Counted from the stretch's first letter, positions 43,719 to 53,226 are shown. The stretch: DNA of 64,000 bases from Arsenicibacter sp965247375 (GCA_965247375.1 CBDFHU010000036.1:116822-180821); one strand, 5' to 3'. The notes: a model not told the origin generated them from the letters alone. Numbers and translations: made by a program.

Positions 43719-45572
43719 ATGAAAAACAAGTTCGAGTATCTGTTTTTAACGATCATTCTGGTGTTTAGTAGCTACCGGCCCCTGCTGGCCGGTGACCCGG
43801 AGGCCGCTCCGTCTCCCGTTATCCGGTATAAAGTATCCATGCCGCAGCCTCAGACGCATTATGTTGAGGTGGATATGCAGCTGTCCGGTTTTGCGCAGGC
43901 GGTCAACCTGCCGAAGACCGGATACATTGACCTGAAAATGCCGGTCTGGACGCCGGGTTCTTACCTGATCCGCGAATATGCCCGCCATGTGGAAGGGTTT
44001 ACCGCGCAGAGTAACAACCAGCCGGTGCGGACCGAAAAAATCCGCAAAAATGCGTGGCGTATTTACACAACCGCCGATCAGGTAACTGTCCGCTACCGGG
44101 TTTATGCCTTTGAACTGAGCGTACGGACCTCGTTTGTGGACGAATCCCACGGTTACCTGAATGGCGCCAGCCTGTTTCTGTTCAACGACGCCCTGAAGGG
44201 ATTACCCGCTCAGCTGACGGTCGTACCCTTTTCCGGCTGGAAAAAAGTATCGGTCGCCCTGCCGCCGGCCGCTGCCGCCAACGGTACCTTTACCTATGAC
44301 GTAGCCAATTTTGACCTGCTGGTCGATTCACCGGTTGAGACCGGCAACCACGCTACCTTTTCCTTTACGGCCGCCGGGGTGCCGCACACGGTTGCCCAGT
44401 ACGGCGACGTCGTCTATGATGAACGGCGGCTGGCCGCCGACTACCGGAAAATCTGCGAAACCGCAACCGGTATCTTCGGCGAACATCCGTGTAAAGACTA
44501 TACCTTTATTGTCCACCATACACCGCTGGGCGGCGGCGGGCTGGAGCACCAGAACTCCACCACCTTACAGACCAACCGCGTTGCCTACGCCACCGAAGCG
44601 AATTATAAAGGGTTTCTGACGCTCGTAGCGCATGAGTATTTTCACCTCTGGAACGTCAAACGGCTGCGGCCCGTTGCGCTCGGCCCCTTTGACTACGAGA
44701 ATGAAAACTATACCCGTTCCTTGTGGGAAGCGGAAGGATTTACCTCCTTTTACGAGGACTATATCCTCCGCCGGGCAGGTTTTCATACGCCGGAACACTA
44801 CCTCAACGTAATCGCGGCCGACATAAACGGTATCGAAAACCTCCCCGGTAACCGGGAACAATCAGTAGCTGAATCAAGCTTCGATGCCTGGATCAAGTAT
44901 TACCGGCCGAACGAAAACTCGAACAACAGTACGGTTTCCTATTATAATAAAGGGAGTGTGCTGGCGTCCCTACTGAACCTGAGTATCCTTACCAGTACAA
45001 ATGGGGAACGGAACCTGGATGATGCCATGCGGTTTATGTATAACGAGTACTACAAAAAACAAAAACGCGGCTTCACCGACGAGGAACTGAAACTGGCGCT
45101 TGAACAGACCGGCGGCCGTAAGCTGGATGATTTCTTCAATAAATACGTATACGGCACCGAAACCATCGATTACAACGCTTTTTTTGAGCCGGTCGGGCTG
45201 CGGCTGGTCAACAACGCCGCGCCGGTGCAGGATGGTTTTCTGGGCGTTTCGCCCGGTACGGCCGGTGGCCGGCTGGCCATCGCCGGTGTCCGCCGCGATT
45301 CACCGGCCTGGCAGCAGGGCCTCAACGTGGGGGATGAACTGCTGGCCATCGACAGTGTACGGCTGACGGGAACGGCTGACGACTTCAACAGGCAACTTGC
45401 CGGCCGGCCGGCCGGGCAGACCATCCGCGTACTGGTGAACCGGAACGGATTTATTCAGGAATTTCCGGTTACCCTGGGCCGGAACCCGCTGGTAGCCTAC
45501 CGGCTTGAACCGGTCACCGCACCAACCGACCGCCAGCGGATGCTTTTCCGGAAGTGGCTTTACCTGAACTAA
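43719..45572 (+). CDS. M61 family metallopeptidase with PDZ domain
   Basis: 617 residues from ATG 43719 (MKNKFEYLFLT); an upstream in-frame start at 43686 is less likely. Signal sequence, then the beta-rich M61 N-terminal domain (MPVWTPGSYLIREYARHVEGF). GGGLEHQNSTT is the substrate-binding GxEN-like loop of gluzincin aminopeptidases. The zinc site is LVAHEYFHLWNVKRLRP (two His and Glu of HExxH) with a third ligand Glu in LWEAEGFTSFYEDY. The C-terminal PDZ domain is about 515-590 (FLGVSPG, GLNVGDELLAID). Related to glycyl aminopeptidase. Likely periplasmic peptide degradation. Confidence 0.92.
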   Translation: MKNKFEYLFLTIILVFSSYRPLLAGDPEAAPSPVIRYKVSMPQPQTHYVEVDMQLSGFAQAVNLPKTGYIDLKMPVWTPGSYLIREYARHVEGFTAQSNNQPVRTEKIRKNAWRIYTTADQVTVRYRVYAFELSVRTSFVDESHGYLNGASLFLFNDALKGLPAQLTVVPFSGWKKVSVALPPAAAANGTFTYDVANFDLLVDSPVETGNHATFSFTAAGVPHTVAQYGDVVYDERRLAADYRKICETATGIFGEHPCKDYTFIVHHTPLGGGGLEHQNSTTLQTNRVAYATEANYKGFLTLVAHEYFHLWNVKRLRPVALGPFDYENENYTRSLWEAEGFTSFYEDYILRRAGFHTPEHYLNVIAADINGIENLPGNREQSVAESSFDAWIKYYRPNENSNNSTVSYYNKGSVLASLLNLSILTSTNGERNLDDAMRFMYNEYYKKQKRGFTDEELKLALEQTGGRKLDDFFNKYVYGTETIDYNAFFEPVGLRLVNNAAPVQDGFLGVSPGTAGGRLAIAGVRRDSPAWQQGLNVGDELLAIDSVRLTGTADDFNRQLAGRPAGQTIRVLVNRNGFIQEFPVTLGRNPLVAYRLEPVTAPTDRQRMLFRKWLYLN

Positions 45573-45592
45573 CGCATCTGAAGCGGTCTTTC

Positions 45593-45630
45593 ATAACAAA
45601 AGCCCGGTCGGAGGACCGGGCTTTTGTTAT
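45593..45630 (+). terminator. 17-bp perfect terminator of the M61 peptidase gene
   Basis: Arms at 45593-45609 and 45614-45630 are fully complementary (core AAAGCCCGGTC / GACCGGGCTTT), with a four-base loop GGAG. Flanking A and T tracts make it bidirectional in principle. Confidence 0.92.
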
Positions 45631-46011
45631 ATTGCCTCTTATTTTAATTTTATTTTAATCTGTATTCCGTCTGTCGTACCGTACTTTTGGGACAGAAAAA
45701 ACAAAACCTCCCTTCAGTGAAGAGAGGCTGTCCCTTTCTAATCTTATCTTATCTTAAAAACAACCGGCTTCCGTAACCGGTTATTTTTATCAAAAGTAAA
45801 AAAAATAGCTATACCAGGCACACCAAAATAGACGATATCGGCGAATTTGCCGATTAACTATACGTTTTCATCCGACGGTTGTACTTACCCCAACGGATTG
45901 CCCCTTCCTGTTCACGTTCTGATTCCGTTACATTTTTCGTCTGAGTCCGTCTATCCTTTGCATCATTTTTGCTTGGATATACGTCAGTACCGAAACGGGT
46001 CAGATCTGCCT
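45631..46011. other. Leader/intergenic region before the Wzi-like gene
   Basis: About 380 bases. The longer frame from 45847 into the next gene is not convincing. It contains GGGACAG (45689-45695) pairing with CTGTCCC (45728-45734) around an inner hairpin CTTCA/TGAAG (loop of one G; 45712-45722), followed by CTTTCTAATCTT, then an AACCGG/CCGGTT hairpin near 45762-45781 with a T-rich tail. These may be two weak terminators or an attenuator-like leader. Confidence 0.45.
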
Positions 46012-47499
46012 ATGAGAAAACTGTACATTGCTGTTTCCTTCGTTCTGTTATCAGCCGGTGCGCAGGCACAGATGCGTAAGCCCGTAAAGCTTATGGGTGA
46101 AGTGGGGACCTATTTTGCGACTGCCGGGGAAATTCCGTTCTGGCTACGGGCCAATCAGTATGGCATCGTTCCGCGGGAGCACGCACTGATGACCCTCCGC
46201 GCAGGCATTCAGGTAGATTACCACCAACCACCCAAAACCAGACTGGACAGCCTTAAGGCCAGAAACCGGTGGGCCGACTGGGGCTATGCCGTCAATGGCG
46301 TGGTCAACGCCGGCTATGATTACAGATTCGTGCTGCCGGAGGCGTACGTAAAAGTACGTCTGGGCGCGTGGGAAATCCGGGCGGGAAAACGCCGCGAAAT
46401 TATCGGGCTGGCGGACTCAACCCTTGGCACCGGTTCCTATATCTGGTCGGGCAACAGCCTGCCTATGCTTAAAATCCAGCTGGCCATTCCGGAATACTGG
46501 CCCAAAAACGGCGTCTTTGCCATCAAAGGGCTGTTTGCCCACGGCTGGTTCGAAGAAAACCGGTTTGTTAAAAATACACTGCTGCACCAGAAGGCCCTCT
46601 ACGGCCGTATCGGAAAACCCGCCTGGCGCTTACAGCTCTACGGCGGCTTTAACCACAACGTGCAATGGGGCGGCACAACCGACCGCTTACCGAACGGACT
46701 CATCCGGAACGGGCAGCTCCCGAATTCATTCCGGGATTATATGGATGTCGTAACCGGTACCAGTCTGGGGACCCGCTCACAGGTTGATACGAGCCGGATC
46801 AGTACCTTTGACCGGGAAAACCGGATCGGCAACCACCTGGGTACGATTGATGTGGGAATGACCTGCCGGAGCCGTCGCCGGACCCTTTTTATTTACCGGC
46901 AAAGCATCTACGATGATGGTTCACTATATTACCTCACCAATCTGAAAGACGGCCTCAACGGCATTTCTCTCCGCAGCCACACGCCCGTTAATCCAAACGG
47001 CTTTCAGATCCGGCAGATTACCCTGGAATACCTGTCTACTTATAGCCAGGGGGGCAATGCCTTTGTCGATAATGATCCGCTCCTGCGGGGTAAGGATAAT
47101 TACTTTAATCACTCCCAGTACCGCGACGGCTGGTCGCGGCTCGGGCAGACAATCGGCACCCCGTTTATTACCCCGTCGGCCCAGCTGCGGAACGATCTGC
47201 CAAACTATCAATTCTCCAATAATAACCGGGTGGCGGTATGGCATATCGGGGTGGCCGGACAGGTGCTGGACTTCTTTGATTTTAAAACCAAACTGTCGTA
47301 CAGCCTCAACAAGGGCACGTATGAAAACCCTTTCCCGGTAACGGTTCCTCAGTTTTCCGGACTGTTTATGGTGAGTGCTCCTGTTGATTTATTTGGCGGA
47401 GTTACGGCTACGGCATCCTTTGCTGCCGATCTCGGGAATCTCTTCAGCCGGAACGCAGGGTATTATTTCAGCCTCCGGAAAGAAAGCCGGAACCGGTGA
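46012..47499 (+). CDS. Capsule-assembly Wzi family outer-membrane protein
   Basis: 495 residues from ATG 46012, which begins a signal peptide (MRKLYIAVSFVLLSAGAQAQ); a 55-residue extension to 45847 is not conserved. Family features are GEIPFWLRANQYGIVP near the N-terminus, LPEAYVKVRLGAWEIRAGKRREIIGL, and strand-rich sequence to a C-terminal FSLRKESRNR. E. coli Wzi is a barrel that anchors group 1 capsule; Bacteroidota paralogues are common and usually of unproven role. No polysaccharide genes are adjacent. Confidence 0.82.
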   Translation: MRKLYIAVSFVLLSAGAQAQMRKPVKLMGEVGTYFATAGEIPFWLRANQYGIVPREHALMTLRAGIQVDYHQPPKTRLDSLKARNRWADWGYAVNGVVNAGYDYRFVLPEAYVKVRLGAWEIRAGKRREIIGLADSTLGTGSYIWSGNSLPMLKIQLAIPEYWPKNGVFAIKGLFAHGWFEENRFVKNTLLHQKALYGRIGKPAWRLQLYGGFNHNVQWGGTTDRLPNGLIRNGQLPNSFRDYMDVVTGTSLGTRSQVDTSRISTFDRENRIGNHLGTIDVGMTCRSRRRTLFIYRQSIYDDGSLYYLTNLKDGLNGISLRSHTPVNPNGFQIRQITLEYLSTYSQGGNAFVDNDPLLRGKDNYFNHSQYRDGWSRLGQTIGTPFITPSAQLRNDLPNYQFSNNNRVAVWHIGVAGQVLDFFDFKTKLSYSLNKGTYENPFPVTVPQFSGLFMVSAPVDLFGGVTATASFAADLGNLFSRNAGYYFSLRKESRNR

Positions 47500-47737
47500 A
47501 AACCCGCCAAAACCAATTTTATCAGTCCTCTTGCTTACCTTTCCGTAAAGCCGGAATCCGTTTTTCGATACAAATTCAAATTATCCTCTTTTTTTCTGGG
47601 CAATATCTGACACTTTGATTATACTTGTATGATATAAACAGTTGATTGTTCAGTCATTACCACCCATGACCGGGCCTGTAGTGACAGACAGAAGGCTGTT
47701 TATAGCATACCTAAAGCACAATTATACCTTTACACCC

Positions 47738-48280
47738 ATGAAAAACCGACTCAAAGATGAAGAGTTGGTGACGCAGTATTTGGTCACCAGCCAAAGTACG
47801 TATACCGGAATACTCTATAGACGGTATGCTCAGAAAGTGTACAGACGTTGTTTTTCATTAATAAAAGATCCGGTTCTGGCCGAAGACTTCACGCAGGAAA
47901 TTTTTCTCAGGGTCCTGCACAATCTCCCCAATTTTAAGGAACGTTCCTCTTTTTCGACCTGGCTCTATGCGATTGCCTATAATTATTGCATGGACCAGAT
48001 CCGGCACGCAAACCGGCAATCGACCATTGGTATCGGTGAGGAATTAATTCAGACGCTTCCGGATGATGACAGTGATACCATTGACTTCCAGCTTTCCCAG
48101 CTGGCGCAGGTCCTGCAGTATCTATCGGCTGACGAGATTAACCTCCTGCGGTTAAAATACGAAGAAGATCACGATATCAAGGCACTGGCCCTTACGCTCA
48201 ATATCAAGGACAGTGCCATTAAAATGCGGCTGAAGCGCTCACGGGACAAAATCAGAAGACTTTACTACAACCTGGCCTGA
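47738..48280 (+). CDS. ECF-type RNA polymerase sigma factor
   Basis: 180 residues from ATG 47738 (MKNRLKDEELVTQYL); the longer frame to 47642 uses a non-ATG start. Region 2 is complete: ILYRRYAQKVYRRCFSLIKDP, AEDFTQEIFLRVLHNLPNF, FSTWLYAIAYNYCMDQIRHANR. Region 4 is a helix-turn-helix with LSADEINLLRLKYEEDHDIKALAL and SAIKMRLKRSRDKIRRLYYNL. No anti-sigma factor gene follows; an AT-rich inverted repeat and a convergent gene come next. Its regulon is unknown. Confidence 0.9.
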   Translation: MKNRLKDEELVTQYLVTSQSTYTGILYRRYAQKVYRRCFSLIKDPVLAEDFTQEIFLRVLHNLPNFKERSSFSTWLYAIAYNYCMDQIRHANRQSTIGIGEELIQTLPDDDSDTIDFQLSQLAQVLQYLSADEINLLRLKYEEDHDIKALALTLNIKDSAIKMRLKRSRDKIRRLYYNLA

Positions 48281-48283
48281 ATC

Positions 48284-48354
48284 GTAATGAATAATGTACA
48301 ATGGGTAAAGTACGATCCCTCGCAGGAACACGCTCCTGCTGCATTATTCATTAC
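48284..48354. repeat. AT-rich inverted-repeat element (ATGAATAATG family), copy 2
   Basis: Perfect 13-bp arms GTAATGAATAATG (48284-48296) and CATTATTCATTAC (48342-48354), with an inner GCAGGA (48322-48327) / TCCTGC (48334-48339). Lies between the sigma-factor stop and the convergent DUF1460 stop, overlapping the latter by four bases. Shares its terminal word with the element at 19.5 kb. Confidence 0.65.
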
Positions 48355-49217
48355 TCATTCACAGACGCTGTCAACCGGGTATTCGGGCTGATGCGCGCTA
48401 CGCGGATGCCCGACAGCCGTTTATTCGCCTGTACGTACTGAATCAATGGCTGGCGCGTCAGCATGACCATGCCGAAATCGGAGGAAGCATGTAACAGGTA
48501 AACCTTTCCGTTCTGCCAGACGGCAAAACCGCAGTGTTTCATATCCAGACCGGTACGGGCAGCCGTCAGCATAATAATATCTCCGTCACGCAGCTGGTTT
48601 TCGGCCTGCCGGAGGTTTTTCTTCGGAATAAAGGCGAAGGCTTGCTGGCTGATTTCATTCTCGGCCTGCGCGATCTGCTTATACACGGCCGGATCCTGCA
48701 TTGCCGGATATTTCCAGGTAGCCGCCGTCATGTAGGAAACCGGCTTGGAGACCTGCATACTTCCGGTAATGTGCCGGCTGATATCCCGGATCAGCCCTTT
48801 TCGTTCATTATCGGCCAGCCACTCCGAGAAATAGTGCAGCCGGCTGGCATAGCCGTCCAGTTGCCCGTTCCGGTAGCGGATTCTTGTCAGGTACCGCCGG
48901 TAAATGTCGTCCAGACTCCCCTTCGTGGCTTTTAGCTGGGCATCATGCCAGGCAAAGGACAACCCCATCACCGACTCGACAAAGGTGGTACAATCAAATT
49001 TCCTGAAATTGACGACCAGTTGCTCGGTCGCATTTCCTTCAAGGGTATGGGCAACGTACGGTCTTCCGATAAACGACTTTCCGAACAGCAACACCGATTC
49101 GCTGATGGTTTTACCACCCTGCACCTCAGGCAAGGCGCTTTCGTTTACCGGCGCTTCCTGCGCGTATCCCATCCATCCACAAAAAAGCAGTACAAGCGTT
49201 GTAAAGATTCTCCTCAT
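48351..49217 (-). CDS. DUF1460 (NlpC/P60-like amidase) family secreted protein
   Basis: 288 residues with a signal peptide (FTTLVLLFCGWMGYAQ). The conserved DUF1460 pattern is FDCTTFVESVMGLSFA with the probable catalytic Cys, LHYFSEWLADN, KPVSYMTAA, and LRDGDIIMLTAARTGLDMKHCGFAV with the probable His. Members resemble papain-like cell-wall amidases; a Bacteroides structure suggested muropeptide hydrolysis. That would fit the D-amino-acid cluster in the same window, but there is no genetic link. Confidence 0.85.
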   Translation of the reverse strand: MRRIFTTLVLLFCGWMGYAQEAPVNESALPEVQGGKTISESVLLFGKSFIGRPYVAHTLEGNATEQLVVNFRKFDCTTFVESVMGLSFAWHDAQLKATKGSLDDIYRRYLTRIRYRNGQLDGYASRLHYFSEWLADNERKGLIRDISRHITGSMQVSKPVSYMTAATWKYPAMQDPAVYKQIAQAENEISQQAFAFIPKKNLRQAENQLRDGDIIMLTAARTGLDMKHCGFAVWQNGKVYLLHASSDFGMVMLTRQPLIQYVQANKRLSGIRVARISPNTRLTASVNE

Positions 49218-49268
49218 AGGGGTTCCGGTCAGGTCTTTGTTGATTCAGATTATAACGGCCGCGGCGGG

Positions 49269-51014
49269 TCAGCTGATTTCCAGCACCAGCACACCGAGCG
49301 GCGGCAGCGAGATCGCCACATCGCCCCCGGCCTGTATTTCCAGCCGGGTACCGGTCAGAAAAATATCCGAAAACTGACGGGGGCGTTTGCTGTCCAGTCC
49401 CATCGTCTGCCACGCATGGTCCGGAATATGCAGCCGTGTCTGGCAGGACTGTGTTTTATCAAAATTACAGACAATCAACAGCTTCTGATTTGCCGTGTGG
49501 CGCAGGTAGGCATAGTGGCGGTCCTGGTTATAGCCGGCGGTCTGGCTATTTGCCCATTGCAGGTCATAGAATTTACCGTTCTGAATGGCGTCACTGCCAT
49601 TGACCAGATGGTTGAGCTGCTGGTAAAACGCCCGGAGTTTCTTTTGATCATCCGTTAACCCGCCGCCGTCAAAGCGGCCGGGCGCGGTGCCTTTCCGGTT
49701 CAGCCATCCCTGCCACTCCTTTACGCCCCAGTAATCAAAGATGGTCGTACGGCCGTCGTCGCCGCTGAAGCCTTCGCTGCCCTCAGCCCGCACCCCGATT
49801 TCCTGTCCGAAATAGATCATCACCGGACCCGTGTGCAGGGTTGCCGATAAGGTCATTGCCGGCACGGCCACCCACGGATCACCGGCGAAAAAGCGGGAGG
49901 AAATCCGCTGCTCGTCATGGTTTTCGAGGAACCGGAGCATGTGCTCACTATAGTCACCCGACTCCTGCTGCCATACCTTTGTTATGTCCCGGCAGGTACC
50001 CTGGCCTTCCATCAGCCGGCGGAGGGCATCATACAGCCCTACTTTGTCGTAGAGGTAATCAAACCCGCCTTTAAAGATATACGGCCGGTATTTGTCCACT
50101 TCGTAGATTTCGGCGATGAAGAGAATGCCCGGATGCGCCGCCTTGACCCGCTGAATGGCCCACGCCCAGAACTCAACGGGCACCATCTGGGCCATGTCGC
50201 ACCGGAAACCGTCCACGCCTTTGGCAGCCCAGTAGAGCAGAATGTCCAGCATCTGCTGCCAGGTGGCGGGAACAGGCGTAAATTCCGTCCGGCCGTGGTC
50301 GAAAATATTGACGCCGTAATTCAGTTTTACGGTCTCATACCAGTCATTAATGGACGGGCTGGCCGTAATGGCATCGTTGCCGGTCACCTTCGCGGGAAAC
50401 TCCTTTAGTTTGGGAGCATGGACCGGTGTTCCGTCGGTTGTCACGACGCTGGCCGGCACCTGCAGCGCCTGCCCGACCAGGTAATAGAAGTTATTATCCC
50501 GTTTAAAGCCAACGGTCTGGTCGTCCTGCTGTCCCAGATCCACAACGCCGGCCGGCTTCACATCCGAATGATACTGACGGGCAACGTGGTTGGGTATAAA
50601 ATCAATGATAACCTTCAGCCGGTTGGCGTGTGTCCGGCGGACCAGTGCCTCAAACTCGGCCATACGGTTTGACACCTCCACGGCAAGATCCGGGTTGATA
50701 TCGTAGTAATCCTTAATGGCATAGGGCGAGCCGGCTTTCCCTTTCACCACGGCAGGGTCGTCAAGGGGGATGCCACTGGCCGAATAATCCGTCTGTAGGG
50801 CATGTTCGATCACTCCCGTGTACCAGACGTGCGATACGCCGAACTGCTTTAGTTCCTGTAATGCCTTATCCGTAATGTCATTAAACTTGCCGACACCATT
50901 CTCATCGCGGCTGCCCCAGGATTTATTAGTGGTATTATTATTCCCGAATAAGCGGGTAAAAATCTGATAAATAATGAGTTTATCCATCGTGGCTACGGGC
51001 GATGTTGTATTCAT
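49269..51014 (-). CDS. Alpha-amylase family glycoside hydrolase (GH13)
   Basis: 581 residues. N-terminal IIYQIFTRLFGNN starts the (beta/alpha)8 barrel. Conserved regions are IIDFIPNHV (region I), GVDGFRCDMAQMVP (region II, catalytic Asp), ILFIAEIYE (region III, catalytic Glu) and FLENHDEQR (region IV, catalytic Asp). A C-terminal beta domain ends PPLGVLVLEIS. No signal peptide is seen, so an intracellular alpha-glucan enzyme is likely. ATG 50987 (MDKLIIYQ) is an alternative start. Exact specificity (alpha-amylase, glucosidase, transferase) is open. Confidence 0.9.
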   Translation of the reverse strand: MNTTSPVATMDKLIIYQIFTRLFGNNNTTNKSWGSRDENGVGKFNDITDKALQELKQFGVSHVWYTGVIEHALQTDYSASGIPLDDPAVVKGKAGSPYAIKDYYDINPDLAVEVSNRMAEFEALVRRTHANRLKVIIDFIPNHVARQYHSDVKPAGVVDLGQQDDQTVGFKRDNNFYYLVGQALQVPASVVTTDGTPVHAPKLKEFPAKVTGNDAITASPSINDWYETVKLNYGVNIFDHGRTEFTPVPATWQQMLDILLYWAAKGVDGFRCDMAQMVPVEFWAWAIQRVKAAHPGILFIAEIYEVDKYRPYIFKGGFDYLYDKVGLYDALRRLMEGQGTCRDITKVWQQESGDYSEHMLRFLENHDEQRISSRFFAGDPWVAVPAMTLSATLHTGPVMIYFGQEIGVRAEGSEGFSGDDGRTTIFDYWGVKEWQGWLNRKGTAPGRFDGGGLTDDQKKLRAFYQQLNHLVNGSDAIQNGKFYDLQWANSQTAGYNQDRHYAYLRHTANQKLLIVCNFDKTQSCQTRLHIPDHAWQTMGLDSKRPRQFSDIFLTGTRLEIQAGGDVAISLPPLGVLVLEIS

Positions 51015-51090
51015 AACAGGTTAAAAAGGCGTTACGGCTTCAGCAGGTACATCTATTCTCTACAAAACTACCCGCTTAGGGGGGAAAAAC

Positions 51091-51185
51091 AAAGAGCGAA
51101 AGAGTGAAAGAGATAAAGAGTGCCGGCTTGTGCTGCGCTACTGTATCCCTGTCGCTCTTTCACTCTTTGTCTCTTTCGCTCTTTA
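51091..51185. repeat. AAAGAGYG-octamer hairpin, copy A
   Basis: The left arm (51091-51120) is four near-copies of an 8-base unit AAAGAGYG. The right arm (51153-51185) is its reverse complement with few differences. About 30 bases separate them. Located in the gap between the amylase gene start and the small Lys/Ala-rich gene stop. A closely related element lies at 62709-62814 and a single arm at 61739-61764. Confidence 0.75.
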
Positions 51186-51192
51186 CTCCTTG

Positions 51193-51426
51193 TCAGTTCT
51201 CCGCGTCCTTAGCGATTTTTTTAGCTTTTTTTGCCGCCTTCTTAGTTTCTTTCGCCATGTCTTTGGCTGCGTCCTTATCCATTTTGTCGGCGTCTTTTTT
51301 CATTGCTTTGGCTTCCTTCTTCGCCATTTTCGCCGTTTGCTTTGCTTCCTTTTTGTTGACATCCTGTGCCAACACTGCGCCGGATACCAACAGGACCGCC
51401 GCAACTGCCATCATGATCTTTTTCAT
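51193..51426 (-). CDS. Small secreted Lys/Ala-rich protein
   Basis: 77 residues. A clear signal peptide (KKIMMAVAAVLLVSGAVLAQ) precedes a mature part of about 57 residues made almost only of Lys, Ala, Asp, Glu and Met, with repeating KKEAK, MKKDADKMDKD and KKAAKKAKK units. It is predicted to be a single amphipathic helix or coiled coil, strongly charged. Similar small periplasmic proteins occur in many Bacteroidota; no function known. Could bind DNA, polysaccharide or outer-membrane lipid. Monocistronic. Confidence 0.75.
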   Translation of the reverse strand: MKKIMMAVAAVLLVSGAVLAQDVNKKEAKQTAKMAKKEAKAMKKDADKMDKDAAKDMAKETKKAAKKAKKIAKDAEN

Positions 51427-51486
51427 TTTGCTGAGTTTATGATTTTTACTCTACAAACCCGACCTGATAAAAAATGTTTCCCCGGC

Positions 51487-53079
51487 TTATACTTCGGCAG
51501 CGTTGAATTCCGACGTCAGGTGGAACTGTATATCGGGATTATTATCGCGGTTCATCCGCAGAATCCAGTCAGACTCGGCCAGGAACACCGGATGCTGGTC
51601 TTTATCGTAGGCGATCTGGTTGCCTTTCAGCCGGATAAACTCGCCGAGCTTCTGGGCATTATCCGAGGTAATCCAGCAGGCTTTCGAATAGCTCAGCGGT
51701 ACCCAGCGGCATTTAGCCCCGTATTCGTGCTCCAGCCGGTACTGGATGACATCGAACTGAAGCTCTCCTACCGTACCGACAATCTTCCGGTTGCCCGACA
51801 CGAGGGTAAAGAGCTGGGCTACCCCTTCGTCGGTCAGCTGCTCAATGCCTTTGTCAAGCTGTTTGGCTTTCATCGGGTCAAGGTTGATGAGCTCCTTGAA
51901 GATTTCCGGCGAAAAGCTCGGAATGCCCTGGAACTTCATGTCTTCACCTTCGGTGAGCGTATCCCCGATTTTAAACGTACCGGTATCGTACAAACCGACT
52001 ACGTCACCGGGGAACCCTTCGTCGAGGACGCTTTTGCTGTCGGCCATGAAGCTGAACGGGCTGCTGAAGCGGACGTTTTTGTCGAGCCGGGTATGGCGGT
52101 AAAATTTTCCCCGCTCAAACACCCCTGAACATACCCGCAGGAACGCAATCCGGTCACGGTGGCGCGGATCGAGGTTGGCGTGGATTTTAAAAATAAACCC
52201 GCTGAACTTGCCTTCTTCCGGATGTACCACCCGCTTATCTGTTGTCCGGCTGATGGGTTCCGGTGAAATCTGACAGAAGGCATCCAGCAGCTCTTTCACC
52301 CCGAAGTTATTCACGGCTGAGCCGAAGAATACCGGTGCCAGTTGCCCGTCAAGATAAGCCTGCCGGTCAAAGTCATCATATACACCTTCAATCAGTTCGA
52401 CGTCTTCCCGCAGCTGATCCGCATCCCGCTGCCCGACTTTGGTATCCAGCACGGGATCACCGATCTCAATCGGCAGCACGTCGTCTTCCACCCGCGTTTT
52501 GTTCACCTTGAAGAAGTTCAGCTTTTTGTCGTACAGGCTGTAGACTCCTTTAAAGTCGGATCCCATGTTCACCGGCCAGGCCAGCGGCCGCACGCGGATG
52601 TTCAGCTTTTCTTCCAGTTCGTCGAGCAGGTCAAACGGGTTACGACCTTCACGGTCAAGCTTGTTGATAAAGATAATCACCGGCGTGTCGCGCATCCGGC
52701 AGACTTCCATCAGACGCTCGGTTTGTTCCTCAACCCCTTTTACACAGTCAATCACCAGAATAACACTGTCAACCGCCGTCAGCGTCCGGTAGGTATCTTC
52801 CGCAAAATCTTTGTGACCTGGTGTATCCAGGATGTTAATTTTCAAATTATTATACTCAAACGTCATTACCGACGTCGCGACCGAGATACCCCGCTGCTTC
52901 TCGATTTCCATAAAGTCAGAAGTCGCTGACTTCTTGATTTTATTGGATTTTACCGCTCCTGCGGTCTGGATGGCTCCACCGAAAAGCAGTAATTTTTCGG
53001 TGAGCGTGGTTTTACCGGCATCCGGGTGACTGATGATCGCAAATGTCCTCCGCCGTGCAATTTCCTGTTCTTTATTCAT
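51487..53079 (-). CDS. prfC: Peptide chain release factor 3
   Basis: Translational GTPase that recycles RF1/RF2 from the ribosome; 530 residues from ATG 53079 (MNKEQEIARRRTF). The frame continues to 53157 without conservation. G1 is SHPDAGKTTLTEKLL, the RF3-specific block IQTAGAVKSNKIKKSATSDF, G2/G3 QRGISVATSVM and DTPGHKDF, G4 NKLDREGR. C-terminal domains include QLTDEGVAQLF and VGELQFDVIQYRLEHEYGAK. Complete. Confidence 0.95.
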   Translation of the reverse strand: MNKEQEIARRRTFAIISHPDAGKTTLTEKLLLFGGAIQTAGAVKSNKIKKSATSDFMEIEKQRGISVATSVMTFEYNNLKINILDTPGHKDFAEDTYRTLTAVDSVILVIDCVKGVEEQTERLMEVCRMRDTPVIIFINKLDREGRNPFDLLDELEEKLNIRVRPLAWPVNMGSDFKGVYSLYDKKLNFFKVNKTRVEDDVLPIEIGDPVLDTKVGQRDADQLREDVELIEGVYDDFDRQAYLDGQLAPVFFGSAVNNFGVKELLDAFCQISPEPISRTTDKRVVHPEEGKFSGFIFKIHANLDPRHRDRIAFLRVCSGVFERGKFYRHTRLDKNVRFSSPFSFMADSKSVLDEGFPGDVVGLYDTGTFKIGDTLTEGEDMKFQGIPSFSPEIFKELINLDPMKAKQLDKGIEQLTDEGVAQLFTLVSGNRKIVGTVGELQFDVIQYRLEHEYGAKCRWVPLSYSKACWITSDNAQKLGEFIRLKGNQIAYDKDQHPVFLAESDWILRMNRDNNPDIQFHLTSEFNAAEV

Positions 53080-53197
53080 GGCAAACAAATACTGCCGGCG
53101 CTTCCGGAGCGCTGTCTGTCGGCAGGGGTTTGTACTATTCTCAGATTTAAGCCGCAAAGATACATTATTTTGGGCGCAACTTTATGGAAACGTTAAA

Positions 53198-53226
53198 CGG
53201 GCGACCACGTGGGGTCGCCCGTACGA
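53198..53226. repeat. Dispersed GC-rich palindrome, copy 4
   Basis: Perfect 9-bp arms CGGGCGACC (53198-53206) and GGTCGCCCG (53213-53221), with ACGTGG between, then TACGA. Same core and same GTACG tail as the copy at 21518. Located in the divergent gap between prfC and the FMN protein. Confidence 0.75.

Noticed and set aside
51091..51185. Regular AAAGAG repeats considered as a CRISPR array
   Set aside because: Repeat unit is eight bases with two-base variation, without unique spacers, and the two arms are inverted.
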